From NCBI RefSeq assembly GCF_900104095.1, contig NZ_FNJO01000001.1:124001-188000 (forward strand): a stretch of 64,000 bases of DNA, in the 5' to 3' direction. Under the pieces are notes generated by a model. It was not told the origin of the DNA, searched no databases, and was given only the letters and a program-made list of their open reading frames with translations. Position 1 is the first letter of the stretch. Every line of letters starts with the position of its first letter. The position numbers were made by a program, and so were the translations under genes. Positions 37,244-47,264 of the stretch are shown here, piece by piece. The DNA comes from Ralstonia sp. 25mfcol4.1. Its GTDB lineage: Bacteria; Pseudomonadota; Gammaproteobacteria; Burkholderiales; Burkholderiaceae.

Positions 37244-37291
37244 TGCGTTACCACCTTCAAATGGCATGACTGATTGCGCTGCCCGGCCGCA

Positions 37292-38422
37292 TTACTGCAG
37301 GGTCAGGCGCGCCACATTGTTCCGGTCGGCAGACTTGAAGTTCACCGGCGAGCCATTGTGCGCCAGCGACTCCACGCCTTTCACGTTGCCGAGGATGACC
37401 TTGTACGGACCGCCCGCGCCGCTGCCGGCCACGGCGTCGCCGCCCTTGGCCGTGCCGCCCAGGATCACCTTGCCGGTGCGATCACGCACCTCGTACCAGG
37501 TGTCGGAGGCAAAGCGGATCTGCACCGCGCCATCGCCGGACGCCGTCGAAGCGGGCGCTGCTGCGGCAGCAGGCGCCGCAACGGCGGGCGCCGCCGGCTT
37601 CGCCGGCGCGTCCTGCGCCAGGTTCACGGCGCCGCCCGTTGCCAACGGCATGCCAGCCGTCGTGGTGGCCACCGGGGCCTGGGCCGGAGCCGCCGTCGCA
37701 GGGGCCGGAGCCGCCTTGGTTGCCGGCTCGGCCGGCTCTGCCTTGGCCGTCGCTTCGGCGGGGGCCGCCTCGGACGGCGCCGGCGAATCGTTGCCAGCCA
37801 TCACCGGCGGCAAGGCCGCGGTCACGGTGCCGTCGCCGTTGCTCTGCGTGGTGCCTTCCTCCGAGACTTTCTCGGCCGGCTTGTCGCTTGCCGGGGCCTC
37901 CGCCGCGGCCTTGCTGTGTGCATCGAACCATGCCTTGGCGTGGTCGTAGCCGAAATAAACGCCCGCAGCCACCAGTGCCAGCACGCAGACCAGCCAGATC
38001 CAGCGGCCACCGGCGCCGCCGCCAGTCTTGCTGCCGAACCGCTTGCGGTCGTCGAACGTCTGGTTCAGCGCGCCTTCATGGCGGCGCGTGATGCCCGTGA
38101 CCGGCGTGGCCTGCGCCCGCGCGTGATACTGGCCAAGCAGCGCGTCGATATCGATCTGGAGCGTGCGCGCATAGGCGCGCATCACGCCCTTGGCAAACGT
38201 CACGTCCATCAGACTCGACACATCGCCTGCCTCGATCGCCACAAGCTTGTTCGGCGCCACCTTCAGGCGTGCCCCGACATCTTCCAGCGACAAGCGTTGC
38301 GCCTCGCGACCCTCTTTCAGTTGCGCCCCGATCTCGCGGGCCACTGCCTCGCGGTCGGAGTCTGTCGCGCCGCCGGCAACGTGCGTTGCTGCCTGGCTAC
38401 CGGCGCGCTCTTCTTCATTCAT
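37292..38422 (-). CDS. rodZ: RodZ-like cytoskeletal membrane protein
   Basis: 376 residues: N-terminal helix-turn-helix of the RodZ type (EIGAQLKEGREAQRLSLEDV, LMDVTFAKGVMRAYARTLQI), one membrane helix (WIWLVCVLALVAAGVYFGY at about 140-160), a long Ala/Pro-rich periplasmic linker, and a C-terminal DUF4115 beta-domain (VQIRFASDTWYEVRDRTGKV). RodZ links MreB to the cell-wall elongation machinery. Overlaps the pilW stop by 8 bases and precedes ispG by 48. Confidence 0.88.
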   Translation of the reverse strand: MNEEERAGSQAATHVAGGATDSDREAVAREIGAQLKEGREAQRLSLEDVGARLKVAPNKLVAIEAGDVSSLMDVTFAKGVMRAYARTLQIDIDALLGQYHARAQATPVTGITRRHEGALNQTFDDRKRFGSKTGGGAGGRWIWLVCVLALVAAGVYFGYDHAKAWFDAHSKAAAEAPASDKPAEKVSEEGTTQSNGDGTVTAALPPVMAGNDSPAPSEAAPAEATAKAEPAEPATKAAPAPATAAPAQAPVATTTAGMPLATGGAVNLAQDAPAKPAAPAVAAPAAAAAPASTASGDGAVQIRFASDTWYEVRDRTGKVILGGTAKGGDAVAGSGAGGPYKVILGNVKGVESLAHNGSPVNFKSADRNNVARLTLQ

Positions 38423-39194
38423 CCCAAGCTCCTCTCTCGTATGCGGTCAGCTCGCGCGAATCGGGGAAACGGTTACGCAGTTCCGCGATCATCGCGCCCT
38501 GCGTCTGGGTATCGCCCTGGCGGTGGGCAATGCGCGCACCCAGCCAGAGGGATTGCGCGCTGGCAAAGCGGCTCGCGTTGACGCGGCCGGCAAACTGCCT
38601 GGCTTGTCCCATGTCCCCGCGCTGGAAATTCAATTGCGCGAGATTCATGAGCACTGACGGATCGTTACGGTCATATCCGTAGGCCGTTTGCAGATTTTTT
38701 TCGGCTTCGGCCATGTTGCCGTTGCGCATCTCGCAAATGCCGAGGTTCGTCAGCGGCTTGACCGGCCCATTCATCGAAGGGGTCTGCACCGCGCGCTGCA
38801 GCGTGGCCTTGCCCTCGGCATAACGGTTGGTCTGGCACAGGAACCAGCCATAGTTGTTCAGCACATCCGGATCGTTCGCCCGCATGTTCAGCGCGGTGCG
38901 GAAGCTGTCCTCGGCCAGCGCGTTCTCGTTCATGCCCATGTAGATCAGGGCACGCACGTGATAGGCGTCGGCGTTCGACGGATCGATACTGATGGCCTGC
39001 TTGACCTCGTCAAGCGCCACCGGATACTGGCGTGCCTCCAGATACTGCGTGGCCAGACGCAGCCGGAGCGACGCGCGCTTGTCAGCGGCAGTCTGGTCGG
39101 AAGCGGTCTTGATGTCCTGCTGGGGCCCGGCGGGCAGCGTGCAGGCGGACAGCATCAACAGCCCTGACAGGGCAGCGACAAGCAGACGGGTCAT
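38415..39194 (-). CDS. pilW: Type IV pilus biogenesis/stability protein PilW (PilF), TPR lipoprotein
   Basis: 259-residue lipoprotein: signal peptide [20 protein letters not shown] with lipobox LSAC, then TPR repeats ([40 protein letters not shown]-like). Members help assemble the PilQ secretin of type IV pili. It overlaps rlmN by 4 bases (ATGA) and rodZ by 8 bases, so the three genes are translationally coupled. No other pilus gene is in the window. Confidence 0.88.
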   Translation of the reverse strand: MTRLLVAALSGLLMLSACTLPAGPQQDIKTASDQTAADKRASLRLRLATQYLEARQYPVALDEVKQAISIDPSNADAYHVRALIYMGMNENALAEDSFRTALNMRANDPDVLNNYGWFLCQTNRYAEGKATLQRAVQTPSMNGPVKPLTNLGICEMRNGNMAEAEKNLQTAYGYDRNDPSVLMNLAQLNFQRGDMGQARQFAGRVNASRFASAQSLWLGARIAHRQGDTQTQGAMIAELRNRFPDSRELTAYERGAWDE

Positions 39195-40342
39195 GCAGGA
39201 CGGGCCTCCCGAGCGGTTCCGGCAGCCACCGGAACCAGTGGCGTGATCTTGCCGAACTTGCCGCGCTCGGCCAGACGGGTACGATCCATGACCTCGCCGG
39301 CCAGTTGCCCGCAGGCAGCGTCGATGTCGTCGCCACGGGTCTTGCGGATCGTCGTAACGATGCCCGCATCCATCAACACCTGGGCGAAGCGACGAATCTG
39401 CTCGTTGTTCGATCGCTTCAGGCCGGATTCCGGGAACGGGTTGAACGGGATCAGGTTGAACTTGCAGGGCACGTCGGCCACAAGCTTCAGCAGCTCCCGC
39501 GCATGTTCGACGGTGTCGTTGACGCCGTCGAGCATGCAGTATTCGAAGGTAATGAAATCACGCGGCGCGAATTCCAGGTAGCGGCGGCAGGCCGCCATCA
39601 GATCGGCCAGCGGATACTTGCGGTTCAGCGGCACCAGCACGTCGCGCAGCGCATCGTTCGACGCGTGCAGCGACACGGCCAGGGCCACGGGGAGGTCCCT
39701 GGACAGGCGGTCCATCATCGGCACCACGCCGGACGTGGACAGCGTCACGCGGCGGCGCGACAGCCCGTATGCGTTGTCGTCGAGCATCAGCCGCATGGCC
39801 GGCACGACGGCATCGTAATTCAGCAGCGGCTCGCCCATGCCCATCATCACCACGTTGGAGATGACACGGTCGTCCTTCGGACCTCGGCCCAGCTGGGCGC
39901 GCATGGCGAATTCGGCCATCCAGAGCTGGCCAATGATTTCGCCGGTCGTCAGGTTGCGGGAAAAACCCTGCTTGCCGGTCGAACAGAACCGGCAGTTGAC
40001 GGCGCACCCCGCCTGCGACGACACGCACAGCGTACCGCGCGTGTCCTCGGGGATGTACACCGTCTCCACCGCGTTGCCGGCGCCGACATCGAGCAGCCAT
40101 TTGCGCGTGCCGTCAGCCGACAGGTTGTCGGTGATGATGGCGGGCGACCGGATCTCGGCCCGCGTCGCGAGCTTTTCGCGCAGCGACTTGGCGAGATCCG
40201 ACATGGCGTCGAAGCGGCTGGCACCGAACTGGTGGATCCAGCGTTGTAGCTGCCGCGCACGGAACGGCTTCTCGCCGAGCTCGCCGCAATAGGCGGTGAG
40301 CGCGTCCGCGTCGAGGTCGAGCAGGTTGACGAGATCGTTCAT
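39191..40342 (-). CDS. rlmN: Dual-specificity RNA methyltransferase RlmN
   Basis: Radical-SAM enzyme that C2-methylates A2503 of 23S rRNA and A37 of certain tRNAs. 383 residues from the ATG at 40342, with the radical-SAM triad C113, C117, C120 in [36 protein letters not shown], and the methyl-carrying cysteine near the C-terminus in DAACGQLAG. The longer frame starting at a TTG at 40393 abuts ndk and is less likely. Confidence 0.95.
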   Translation of the reverse strand: MNDLVNLLDLDADALTAYCGELGEKPFRARQLQRWIHQFGASRFDAMSDLAKSLREKLATRAEIRSPAIITDNLSADGTRKWLLDVGAGNAVETVYIPEDTRGTLCVSSQAGCAVNCRFCSTGKQGFSRNLTTGEIIGQLWMAEFAMRAQLGRGPKDDRVISNVVMMGMGEPLLNYDAVVPAMRLMLDDNAYGLSRRRVTLSTSGVVPMMDRLSRDLPVALAVSLHASNDALRDVLVPLNRKYPLADLMAACRRYLEFAPRDFITFEYCMLDGVNDTVEHARELLKLVADVPCKFNLIPFNPFPESGLKRSNNEQIRRFAQVLMDAGIVTTIRKTRGDDIDAACGQLAGEVMDRTRLAERGKFGKITPLVPVAAGTAREARPA

Positions 40343-40393
40343 GACGGCAGTTTCCAGCTTGACTACAGGTTCAGTCTGAGTGTCAGAAGACAA

Positions 40394-40819
40394 TCAGCGG
40401 CTGTAAACGTTCATGCCCGGGAAGAAGAAAGCCACTTCCACGGCAGCCGTTTCAGCGGCGTCCGAGCCGTGCACGGCGTTGGCATCGATGCTGTCGGCGA
40501 AATCGGCGCGGATCGTACCCTTTTCAGCCTTCTTCGGGTCCGTGGCGCCCATCAGGTCGCGGTGCTTGGCAATGGCGTTCTCGCCTTCCAGAGCCTGGAT
40601 CATGACCGGGCCCGAAACCATGAAGTCCACCAGATCCTTGAAGAACGGGCGTGCCTTGTGCACGGCGTAGAACTGCTCGGCTTCACCGCGCGACAGGTGA
40701 ACCATCTTGGCAGCAACGATCTTCAGGCCAGCGGCCTCGAAACGGGCGTAGATCTGGCCGATAACGTTCTTGGCCACGGCATCCGGCTTGATAATCGACA
40801 GGGTGCGTTCGATCGCCAT
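40394..40819 (-). CDS. ndk: Nucleoside diphosphate kinase
   Basis: Equalises nucleoside di- and triphosphate pools through a phosphohistidine. 141 residues starting [22 protein letters not shown]; the catalytic His lies in [12 protein letters not shown]. First gene of the long minus-strand block running to purA, so a promoter is expected in the 338-base gap upstream. Confidence 0.97.
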   Translation of the reverse strand: MAIERTLSIIKPDAVAKNVIGQIYARFEAAGLKIVAAKMVHLSRGEAEQFYAVHKARPFFKDLVDFMVSGPVMIQALEGENAIAKHRDLMGATDPKKAEKGTIRADFADSIDANAVHGSDAAETAAVEVAFFFPGMNVYSR

Positions 40820-41157
40820 GAAAAACTCCGAAAAATGAAGGGGTTACAAATGGATTAAACGTGCAATTCTAGCACGACCGCATGGCGGATTCGAGCATGC
40901 GCGCCAACCGTCCCGACGATACTTGCGGCGCACGCCGTTGCCGCGTTTATTGTTATTTATAAATCACATTACATTCGTGAAATGTGGGAACGGCGGCGCA
41001 AACCCTTCGTCAAATGTTTGCGTTTTCGGAAAACAACTAATGACAAGGGTGATTGTGTGGACAAAGCCCCTTGCAAATCCGCAGGCGCGATGCCACATTG
41101 GCGCTGTGCCGTCGGGTTGCTCCGGCGCCTCACATAGAACTGATGACAGGAGTCACG
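40820..41157. promoter_or_regulatory. 338-bp divergent regulatory region between ndk and the Bax-inhibitor-like gene
   Basis: No gene fits here. The region holds an AT-rich patch (40948-40975) and an inverted repeat CACATT (40965-40970) / AATGTG (40981-40986) with a ten-base spacer. Promoters for both flanking genes must lie here, but no consensus pair is convincing by eye. Confidence 0.5.
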
Positions 41158-41865
41158 ATGAACGACAAGCTGAATACTTACGGATTCGGCAATAGTGCTG
41201 CGGGCGTCACCGACGTTGCCGTCCGCAACCGGGTCCTACGCAACACCTACTGGCTGCTGGCCATTTCGATGATCCCGACCGTGCTGGGCGCATGGATCGG
41301 CGTGGCCGCCGGATTCGCCGGCCTGGTCGCAGGCAGCCCCGGCATGTCGGCGCTGCTGTTCCTGGCCGTCGCATTCGGTTTCATGTTCGCGATCGAGAAG
41401 ACCAAGAACAGCAGCATGGGCGTGGTCCTGTTGCTGGCCTTCACGTTCTTCATGGGCCTGATGCTGGCGCGCATTCTCAGCCTGACGCTGTCGTACTCGA
41501 ACGGCCCGGCGCTGATCATGTACGCGTTCGGCGGCACCGCGGCGGTGTTTGGCGTCATGGCGACGATCGCCACGGTCAGCAAGCGCGATTTCTCGGGCCT
41601 GGCCAAGTTCCTGTTCGTCGGCGTCGTACTGCTGATCCTGGCCAGCATTGCCAACATCTGGCTGCAGCTGCCGGCCCTGATGATCACGCTGTCGGTCATC
41701 GCCATCGCGATCTTCTCGATCTTCATCCTGATCGACGTGCAGCGCGTGGTGAACGGCGGCGAGACCAACTACATCACCGCCACGCTGGCCATCTACCTGG
41801 ACGTGTACAACGTCTTCGTGAACCTGCTGGCGCTGCTGGGCATCTTTGGCGGCAACCGCGACTGA
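41158..41865 (+). CDS. Bax inhibitor-1 family (YbhL/YccA-type) membrane protein
   Basis: 235-residue protein with about seven membrane helices, matching the BI-1/YccA/YbhL family. YccA is known to modulate FtsH; YbhL has no settled function. Seen: NTYWLLAISMIPTVLGAWIG, the EKTKNSSMG loop, VFGVMATIATVSKRDFSGL and the family-typical ending TATLAIYLDVYNVFVNLLAL. The ATG at 41158 follows AGGAGTCACG. The open frame continues upstream but is not coding. A strong terminator follows the gene. Confidence 0.9.
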   Translation: MNDKLNTYGFGNSAAGVTDVAVRNRVLRNTYWLLAISMIPTVLGAWIGVAAGFAGLVAGSPGMSALLFLAVAFGFMFAIEKTKNSSMGVVLLLAFTFFMGLMLARILSLTLSYSNGPALIMYAFGGTAAVFGVMATIATVSKRDFSGLAKFLFVGVVLLILASIANIWLQLPALMITLSVIAIAIFSIFILIDVQRVVNGGETNYITATLAIYLDVYNVFVNLLALLGIFGGNRD

Positions 41866-41882
41866 GTCGCCCCGCCATCATG

Positions 41883-41914
41883 AAAATAGCCGCCCTCGGG
41901 CGGCTATTTTTTTT
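41883..41914 (+). terminator. Intrinsic terminator after the Bax-inhibitor-like gene
   Basis: Perfect 12-base-pair stem (AAAATAGCCGCC with GGCGGCTATTTT), loop CTCG, and a run of eight T at 41907-41914. Because the stem starts with A residues it could also act on the opposite strand for rlmD. Confidence 0.92.
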
Positions 41915-41948
41915 GTGCGGCCGGCATTGGCCGCATCCTCGGTCGTGC

Positions 41949-43418
41949 TCAGTCGCGCTCGAATACGGCGATCGACTCCACGTGCGACGTATGCGGGAAC
42001 ATGTTCACCACGCCTGCACCGGCCAGGCGATACCCCGCCTCGTGCACCAGCAGGCCGGCATCGCGCGCCAGCGTGGCCGGGCTGCACGACACGTAGACGA
42101 TGCGCTTGGGCAGCACGTCGCTGCCTGCCTGATGCAGTTCGCCCAGCGCCTTGCAGACGGCCAGCGCGCCTTCGCGCGGCGGATCCACCAGCCAGCGGTC
42201 GAAGCGGCCAAGCGCGGCGATATCCTCGGCAGTCACCTCGAACAGGTTGCGGCAGGCAAACGACGTCTTGTCGGCCAATCCGTTGTACCCGGCATTGGCC
42301 AGCGCCCGCGTGGTCAGGGCTTCACTACCCTCGATACCCATCACCGACGCACCCTGCGTGGCGAGCGGCAGCGTAAAGTTGCCGATGCCGCAGAACAGGT
42401 CAAGCAGCCGATCCGTGGGCTGCGCATCGAGCAGTCGCAGCGCGCGGCCGATCAGGACGCGGTTGATCTGGTGATTGACCTGCGTGAAGTCGGTCGGCTT
42501 GAACGGCATGCGGATGCCGAATTCAGGGAGCGTGTAGGCCAGCTCCTGATCCGCCGGATAGAACGGATAGACGGTATCCGGACCCTTGGGTTGCAGCCAG
42601 AACTGCACCTGGTGCTTGTCGGCAAAGGCGCGCAGCAGGTCCTTGTCGGCATCGGTCAGCGGCTCCAGGATGCGCAGCACCAGCGCCGTCACTTCGGCGC
42701 CAACCGCCAGTTCGATCTGCGGCATGCGGTCACGGATCGACAGCCCCGTTACCAGTTCGCGCAGCGGCACGAGCATCGCGGAAACGTTCGGCGGCAGGAT
42801 CTCGCAACGCGTCATGTCCGCCACAAAGCTGCTCTTGCGCTCGTGGAATCCCACCAGCACGCCGCCCTTCTTCGCCACGTAGCGCACAGTCAGGCGAGCC
42901 CGGTAGCGATAGCCCCAGTCCGGGCCGGCGATCGGGCGGAACACCACGTCCGGCTTCACTTTCGACAGGTGCCAGAGATTGTCTTCCAGCACGCGCTGCT
43001 TGATCGCCAGTTGCGCCCGGGCGTCCAGGTGCTGCATCGAGCAGCCGCCGCACACGCCAAAGTGCTGGCAGCCTGGCTCCACGCGCATCACGGACGGGTG
43101 CTTGACCTCCACCAGATGCGCCTGCTCGTAGCTGGGCTTGCGGCGGTAGCTCTTGTAGGAGACGGTCTCGCCGGGCAGCGCCCCTTCGACGAAGATCACC
43201 TTGCCGGGTGTGCCGTCCTCGTTATTCTCCAGACGGCCAACGCCACGTGCCTCCATGTCGAGGCTGTGAATAGTGACCACGGGATCGCTGGGGATGGCGG
43301 ATGCGGCGGGTGCGGCACCCGGCTTGCCCGCCATTTCGGGCTTGGAAGATTCGACGGCTTGAGACACCGGAGGGACCTGACGTATTGTTTTGCGAAAGCG
43401 CGATTGTAGTCCAGTCAC
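41949..43418 (-). CDS. rlmD: 23S rRNA (uracil-1939-C5)-methyltransferase RlmD
   Basis: SAM-dependent RNA m5U methyltransferase with an N-terminal TRAM domain and Fe-S cluster. Seen: TRAM region ([14 protein letters not shown]), Fe-S cysteines ([15 protein letters not shown], later TRCEILPP), SAM-binding [16 protein letters not shown], and catalytic VDPPREGA and [12 protein letters not shown]. The longest frame starts at a GTG (43418); another GTG at 43367 gives a more usual N-terminus. No strong ribosome-binding site decides between them. Confidence 0.92.
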   Translation of the reverse strand: MTGLQSRFRKTIRQVPPVSQAVESSKPEMAGKPGAAPAASAIPSDPVVTIHSLDMEARGVGRLENNEDGTPGKVIFVEGALPGETVSYKSYRRKPSYEQAHLVEVKHPSVMRVEPGCQHFGVCGGCSMQHLDARAQLAIKQRVLEDNLWHLSKVKPDVVFRPIAGPDWGYRYRARLTVRYVAKKGGVLVGFHERKSSFVADMTRCEILPPNVSAMLVPLRELVTGLSIRDRMPQIELAVGAEVTALVLRILEPLTDADKDLLRAFADKHQVQFWLQPKGPDTVYPFYPADQELAYTLPEFGIRMPFKPTDFTQVNHQINRVLIGRALRLLDAQPTDRLLDLFCGIGNFTLPLATQGASVMGIEGSEALTTRALANAGYNGLADKTSFACRNLFEVTAEDIAALGRFDRWLVDPPREGALAVCKALGELHQAGSDVLPKRIVYVSCSPATLARDAGLLVHEAGYRLAGAGVVNMFPHTSHVESIAVFERD

Positions 43419-43456
43419 CGCGCCGTCACGAAAGTCCAGAGACGAAAGAGGAAACG

Positions 43457-44311
43457 ATGGAACTGATTTCGTGGAATATCCAGTGGGGACGCGGTGCCGA
43501 CGGCAAGGTCGACCTTGCCCGCGTTATCGCCACGATCCGCGACATGACCGATCCCGACGTCATCTGCCTGCAGGAGGTCACCCGCGGCTTTTCGGACATG
43601 GCAGGCCAGCCGCAGCGCGACCAGGTCGCGGAACTGACCGCGCTGCTGCCCGGCTATCGCGTCATCTTCGCGCCGGGCGTGGACCGCACCCACGGCGACG
43701 GTACGCCGCGCCAGTTTGGCAATGTCGTGGCCACGCGATTGCCGGTGCGCGAGATCTTTCGCCATGCCCTGCCATGGCCGGCCGATCCCGACGTGGCATC
43801 GATGCCGCGCGTCGCGCTGGAAGTTACCGTGGAAGCCGGAGCCCGGCCGCTGCGGGTCATTTCCACCCATCTGGAGTTCTACTCGAAGCTGCAGCGCGCT
43901 GCGCAGGCAGACGCCCTGCGCCAATGGCACTCGGAGGCCTGCGAACACGCGCGCCGCCCCGGCAAGTCGGAAAAAAAGCCCGGCCCGTTCACGCCGGAAC
44001 CACGTCCGACCGAGGCCATCCTCTGCGGCGACTTCAACAGCAAGCCCGATGACGTGGCCTACAAGCGCATGATCGAACCCTACCCCGATGCCACCGTGAA
44101 CTGGAAAGACGCCTGGTGCCACATGCATCCGGGGCAGGCGCACGCGCCGACCTGCGCGCTGTACGACAAGGAGCAGTGGCCGGAGCCACCGTTCGCCTGT
44201 GATTTCATGTTTGTGACGGAAGACCTGCTGGGCGACGTGACGCGTTGCGAGGTCAATGGCAAGACCGACGCCTCGGACCACCAGCCGATCCACCTGAGCC
44301 TGGGCCGCTGA
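43457..44311 (+). CDS. Endonuclease/exonuclease/phosphatase (EEP) family protein
   Basis: 284-residue hydrolase of the DNase I-like EEP superfamily. Motifs: [11 protein letters not shown] (catalytic Asn), VICLQEV (metal-binding Glu), [22 protein letters not shown], and the terminal SDHQPIHL (catalytic Asp-His). Such proteins cleave phosphodiesters in nucleic acids, lipids or inositol phosphates; the substrate here is unknown. No signal peptide is seen. AGAGGAAACG precedes the ATG at 43457, which defines the start. The gene stands between rlmD (divergent) and the exonuclease gene (convergent). Confidence 0.88.
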   Translation: MELISWNIQWGRGADGKVDLARVIATIRDMTDPDVICLQEVTRGFSDMAGQPQRDQVAELTALLPGYRVIFAPGVDRTHGDGTPRQFGNVVATRLPVREIFRHALPWPADPDVASMPRVALEVTVEAGARPLRVISTHLEFYSKLQRAAQADALRQWHSEACEHARRPGKSEKKPGPFTPEPRPTEAILCGDFNSKPDDVAYKRMIEPYPDATVNWKDAWCHMHPGQAHAPTCALYDKEQWPEPPFACDFMFVTEDLLGDVTRCEVNGKTDASDHQPIHLSLGR

Positions 44312-44353
44312 CGGGAAGTGCCGCTCGGACGCCGCCCGAAGCCGCAGCAGTCG

Positions 44354-45190
44354 TCAGTCGTCTTCCTCGGCCTCGGGCGCCATCGGCTGCAGCTTGAACG
44401 CGCGCAGGTACTCCATCCACTGCGCGCCCGGCAGCTCGGCCAGCGATTCCTGGATCAGCGCCACTTCCATGTCGAACTCGCGCGGTGACAGGCCGCCGCG
44501 CATCAACTGGAAACGGCAGTACATCAGGTAAGTGTTGACGACATCGGTCTCGCAATAGTCGCGGATCTCGTTCAGCTTGCCCTGCTGGAACGCCTGCCAG
44601 ACCATGCTGCCGTCCATGCCCATCTTGCCCGGAAAGCCGCAAAGCTTGGCCAGGTCGTCAAGTGGCGCGCTGGCCCGCGGCTGGTACATCGCCAGCAGGT
44701 CCATCAGGTCCAGGTGCCGCATGTGATAGCGGCTGATGTAGTTGTTCCACTTGAAATCGCGGCTGTCGTCGTCGCGGCCCTCGCCCATCTCCCAATAGCG
44801 TGGCGCCGCCACGCCGTGGACCAGGCCGCGATAGTGCAGCACCGGCAGGTCGAAACCGCCACCGTTCCACGACACCAGCTGCGGACTGTAGCGCGCAATC
44901 AGTTCGTAGAACTTCTGGATCAGCGTGGCTTCACCATCCTCGAGCGTGCCCAGTGAGCCGACGTGGAATACCGCCGAACCATCGCGCTGGGTGCGACGCA
45001 GCACGCACGAAATGGCGGCCACGCGCTGCAGATAGTGCGGCAGGAAGTCGGAGCCGGACTTTTCCCGGCGGGCGGCAAACGCATGCTCGGCGACTTCGGC
45101 GTCGCTCATCGATGCGGGATGGTCATGCAAACGGCGCAGGCCGTCGACATCGGGAATCGTCTCGATGTCGAATACCAGCACAGGGGTCAT
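44354..45190 (-). CDS. 3'-5' exonuclease, PolB-like (DnaQ superfamily)
   Basis: 278 residues with the three exonuclease motifs: Exo I FDIETIPD, Exo [14 protein letters not shown], and Exo [12 protein letters not shown]. The layout is that of predicted 3'-5' exonucleases related to the proofreading domain of B-family polymerases (DNA_pol_B_exo2 type). It may act in DNA repair, but no specific role is known to me. Its ATG overlaps the rpoS stop by 4 bases (ATGA), so it is translationally coupled to the stationary-phase sigma factor. Confidence 0.85.
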   Translation of the reverse strand: MTPVLVFDIETIPDVDGLRRLHDHPASMSDAEVAEHAFAARREKSGSDFLPHYLQRVAAISCVLRRTQRDGSAVFHVGSLGTLEDGEATLIQKFYELIARYSPQLVSWNGGGFDLPVLHYRGLVHGVAAPRYWEMGEGRDDDSRDFKWNNYISRYHMRHLDLMDLLAMYQPRASAPLDDLAKLCGFPGKMGMDGSMVWQAFQQGKLNEIRDYCETDVVNTYLMYCRFQLMRGGLSPREFDMEVALIQESLAELPGAQWMEYLRAFKLQPMAPEAEEDD

Positions 45191-46368
45191 AAAACGGCGT
45201 CCTTGCGTACACCTTGCGAAGCGAAATGCCGTTTGAGCTTGACCAGCGCTTCCTGCTGGATCTGGCGCACGCGTTCGCGCGTCAGGCCCATTTCCTCGGC
45301 CAGCTCCTCGAGCGTGGCCGGCTCGATGTGGTTAAGCCCGAAACGGCGCTCCACCACATAGCGATGCTTCTCCGACAGGCGTGCCAGCCAGAGCTTCATC
45401 AGGTTTTCCAGCTCGCGGTGGGCCACTTCCTGATCGGGCGCGGCGTTATGTTCGTCCGACAGGAAATCGAGCAGGCTCGAACCCGGATCAAGATCGAACG
45501 GCGTATCCAGCGAGGTGGTATGTTCGTTGAGTGCCAGCACGTCCTGCACCTCGTCCGGCGTCTTGCCGAGCAGGTGGGCGATGTCCTCGAGGCTGGCGTC
45601 GCGGCCATCGGTGCCACCTTTTTCAAGATGACGCTTGGCGCGCAGGACCTGGTTGAGTTCGCGAATCACATGCACCGGCAACCGCACGGTGCGGGCCTGG
45701 TTCATGATCGCGCGCTCGATGCTCTGGCGGATCCACCAGGTGGCATAAGTGGAAAAGCGGAAACCGCGCGAAGGATCGAATTTCTCGATCGCGTGCATCA
45801 GGCCGAGATTGCCTTCCTCGATCAGGTCGAGCAGCGGCACGCCGCGATTCAGGTAGCCCTTGGCAATGCTCACCACGAGACGCAGGTTGCGCTCGATCAT
45901 GACCTGCCGGGCCGAAAAATCGCCGCCCTTGGCCAGCGTGGAGAAATGCAGTTCCTCCGGGGCCGAAAGCAGCGGCTTGATACTGATGCGATTGAGGTAG
46001 TGCTGGACCGTGTCGGCAGCCAGTTCCGTATGCAGGACGGTGCGGAAGTCGTCGGGTTCCGGTGCGGCTTCAGTGCCGCCCTCTTCCTCTTCGTCTTCTT
46101 CCTCGTCTTCGTCCTCGGAGTCGTCGGCGCTCAGATCGGCGTTGCGCTCGGCATTCCGATCGCCATTGTTGCGCAGGCTGCCGCGCGACACGGGCGCGAT
46201 GGGCTCGTCGGCCACCGGCACCATGTCGGATGCGGGTTCGAGTTCGACCTCGAATACTTCGGCATCGCCCTCAGCGGCTCGGGTTGCCACACCAGCCTTT
46301 CCTTCCGGCTGCTTGGGACGACGGGTCCTGCTGACAACTCCGGATGAAACAGTTTTCTGGCGTGGCAT
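45187..46368 (-). CDS. rpoS: RNA polymerase sigma factor RpoS
   Basis: Stationary-phase/general stress sigma factor. 393 residues, longer than the about 330 of enterobacteria because of an N-terminal extension that includes an acidic run (about residues 82-107, many Glu/Asp). Core: region 1.2 ([19 protein letters not shown]), region 2 ([39 protein letters not shown]), region 3, and region 4 ([20 protein letters not shown]). Located 6 bases after nlpD in the conserved surE-pcm-nlpD-rpoS order. Confidence 0.95.
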   Translation of the reverse strand: MPRQKTVSSGVVSRTRRPKQPEGKAGVATRAAEGDAEVFEVELEPASDMVPVADEPIAPVSRGSLRNNGDRNAERNADLSADDSEDEDEEEDEEEEGGTEAAPEPDDFRTVLHTELAADTVQHYLNRISIKPLLSAPEELHFSTLAKGGDFSARQVMIERNLRLVVSIAKGYLNRGVPLLDLIEEGNLGLMHAIEKFDPSRGFRFSTYATWWIRQSIERAIMNQARTVRLPVHVIRELNQVLRAKRHLEKGGTDGRDASLEDIAHLLGKTPDEVQDVLALNEHTTSLDTPFDLDPGSSLLDFLSDEHNAAPDQEVAHRELENLMKLWLARLSEKHRYVVERRFGLNHIEPATLEELAEEMGLTRERVRQIQQEALVKLKRHFASQGVRKDAVL

Positions 46369-46374
46369 GAAACC

Positions 46375-47256
46375 TCACTGTGGCGGTAGATACCGCATCG
46401 GATCGACCGGTTTTCCGTTCTTGCGAACCTCGAAGTGCAGCTTGACCCTGTCAGTATCACTGTTACCCATTTCGGCAATCTTCTGGCCCTTGCGGACCGT
46501 TGACTGCTCTGCCACCAGCACCTTGTCGTTATGACCGTAGGCGGTGAGATACGTGTCGTTGTGTTTGATGATGACAAGATTCCCGTAGCCGCGCAAGGGG
46601 CCTACGTGAATCACCCTACCCTCGTCGGCAGCCAGCACCGGATCGCCTTTCTTGCCAGCAATATCAATGCCTTTGTTAGCTTTGTCGTCAAATTTACCGA
46701 TCAATTGTCCGCTCGCCGGCCAGGCCAGCCGGACATCGCCTGCCGGGGCCGACGCGCCACCCGCCGCGCTGGCGCCAGCGGCCGCAGCGGGGGCTGCCGA
46801 AGCGGGCGTAGCGGCCGGGGCGGAAGATGCGCTCATCGGCGTGCCCACCGGGCGCGCGGCATCGATCGGCTGCGACTGCACCGTGCCCGGCGCCACCGGC
46901 AGGGTGGCCACTCCCGGAGCGGCGTTGACGTCGGCGCTCGGCGGCACCACGCGCAGCAGCTGGCCCACCTCGATCTGGTTAGCGTTGGCCATGTTGTTCC
47001 AGGCCGCCACGTCGCGATACGACTGGCCGTTTTCCAGTGCGATACGGTAAAGGGTATCGCCGCGCTTGACCCGATAGTATCCGGCAGGCGCCGGCTCCAG
47101 CGCCGCGGCCGTCTGGGCGGTGCCGCCAGACGTCCGGTCCACCACGGGCGCCGGCATCGGCGAATTGGCGCAGGCGGCCAGTACCGCCGCGCAGGCCAGG
47201 ATGCTCAGATGTTGTCCGACTCGTGTGAAATTCTTCTGATTCACGATGTTGTGCAT
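46375..47256 (-). CDS. nlpD: NlpD-like LysM/LytM lipoprotein
   Basis: Murein-hydrolase activator. 293 residues: signal peptide with lipobox (VLAACANS), LysM domain (YYRVKRGDTLYRIALENGQSYRDV), Ala/Pro-rich linker, and a C-terminal LytM/M23 domain. The M23 zinc ligands are degenerate (KGIDIAG for HxxxD, and KLHFE lacks the first His of HxH), so it should activate amidases rather than cut peptidoglycan, as for E. coli NlpD. Lies between pcm (8-base gap) and rpoS (6-base gap). In other bacteria an rpoS promoter lies inside nlpD; none was identified here. Confidence 0.92.
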   Translation of the reverse strand: MHNIVNQKNFTRVGQHLSILACAAVLAACANSPMPAPVVDRTSGGTAQTAAALEPAPAGYYRVKRGDTLYRIALENGQSYRDVAAWNNMANANQIEVGQLLRVVPPSADVNAAPGVATLPVAPGTVQSQPIDAARPVGTPMSASSAPAATPASAAPAAAAGASAAGGASAPAGDVRLAWPASGQLIGKFDDKANKGIDIAGKKGDPVLAADEGRVIHVGPLRGYGNLVIIKHNDTYLTAYGHNDKVLVAEQSTVRKGQKIAEMGNSDTDRVKLHFEVRKNGKPVDPMRYLPPQ

Positions 47257-47264
47257 AGTTCGAC

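Noticed and set aside
41292-43409. Plus-strand frame of 705 codons over the Bax-inhibitor gene and antisense to rlmD
   Set aside because: Starts inside a real gene in another frame, crosses a strong terminator and shows no domain.
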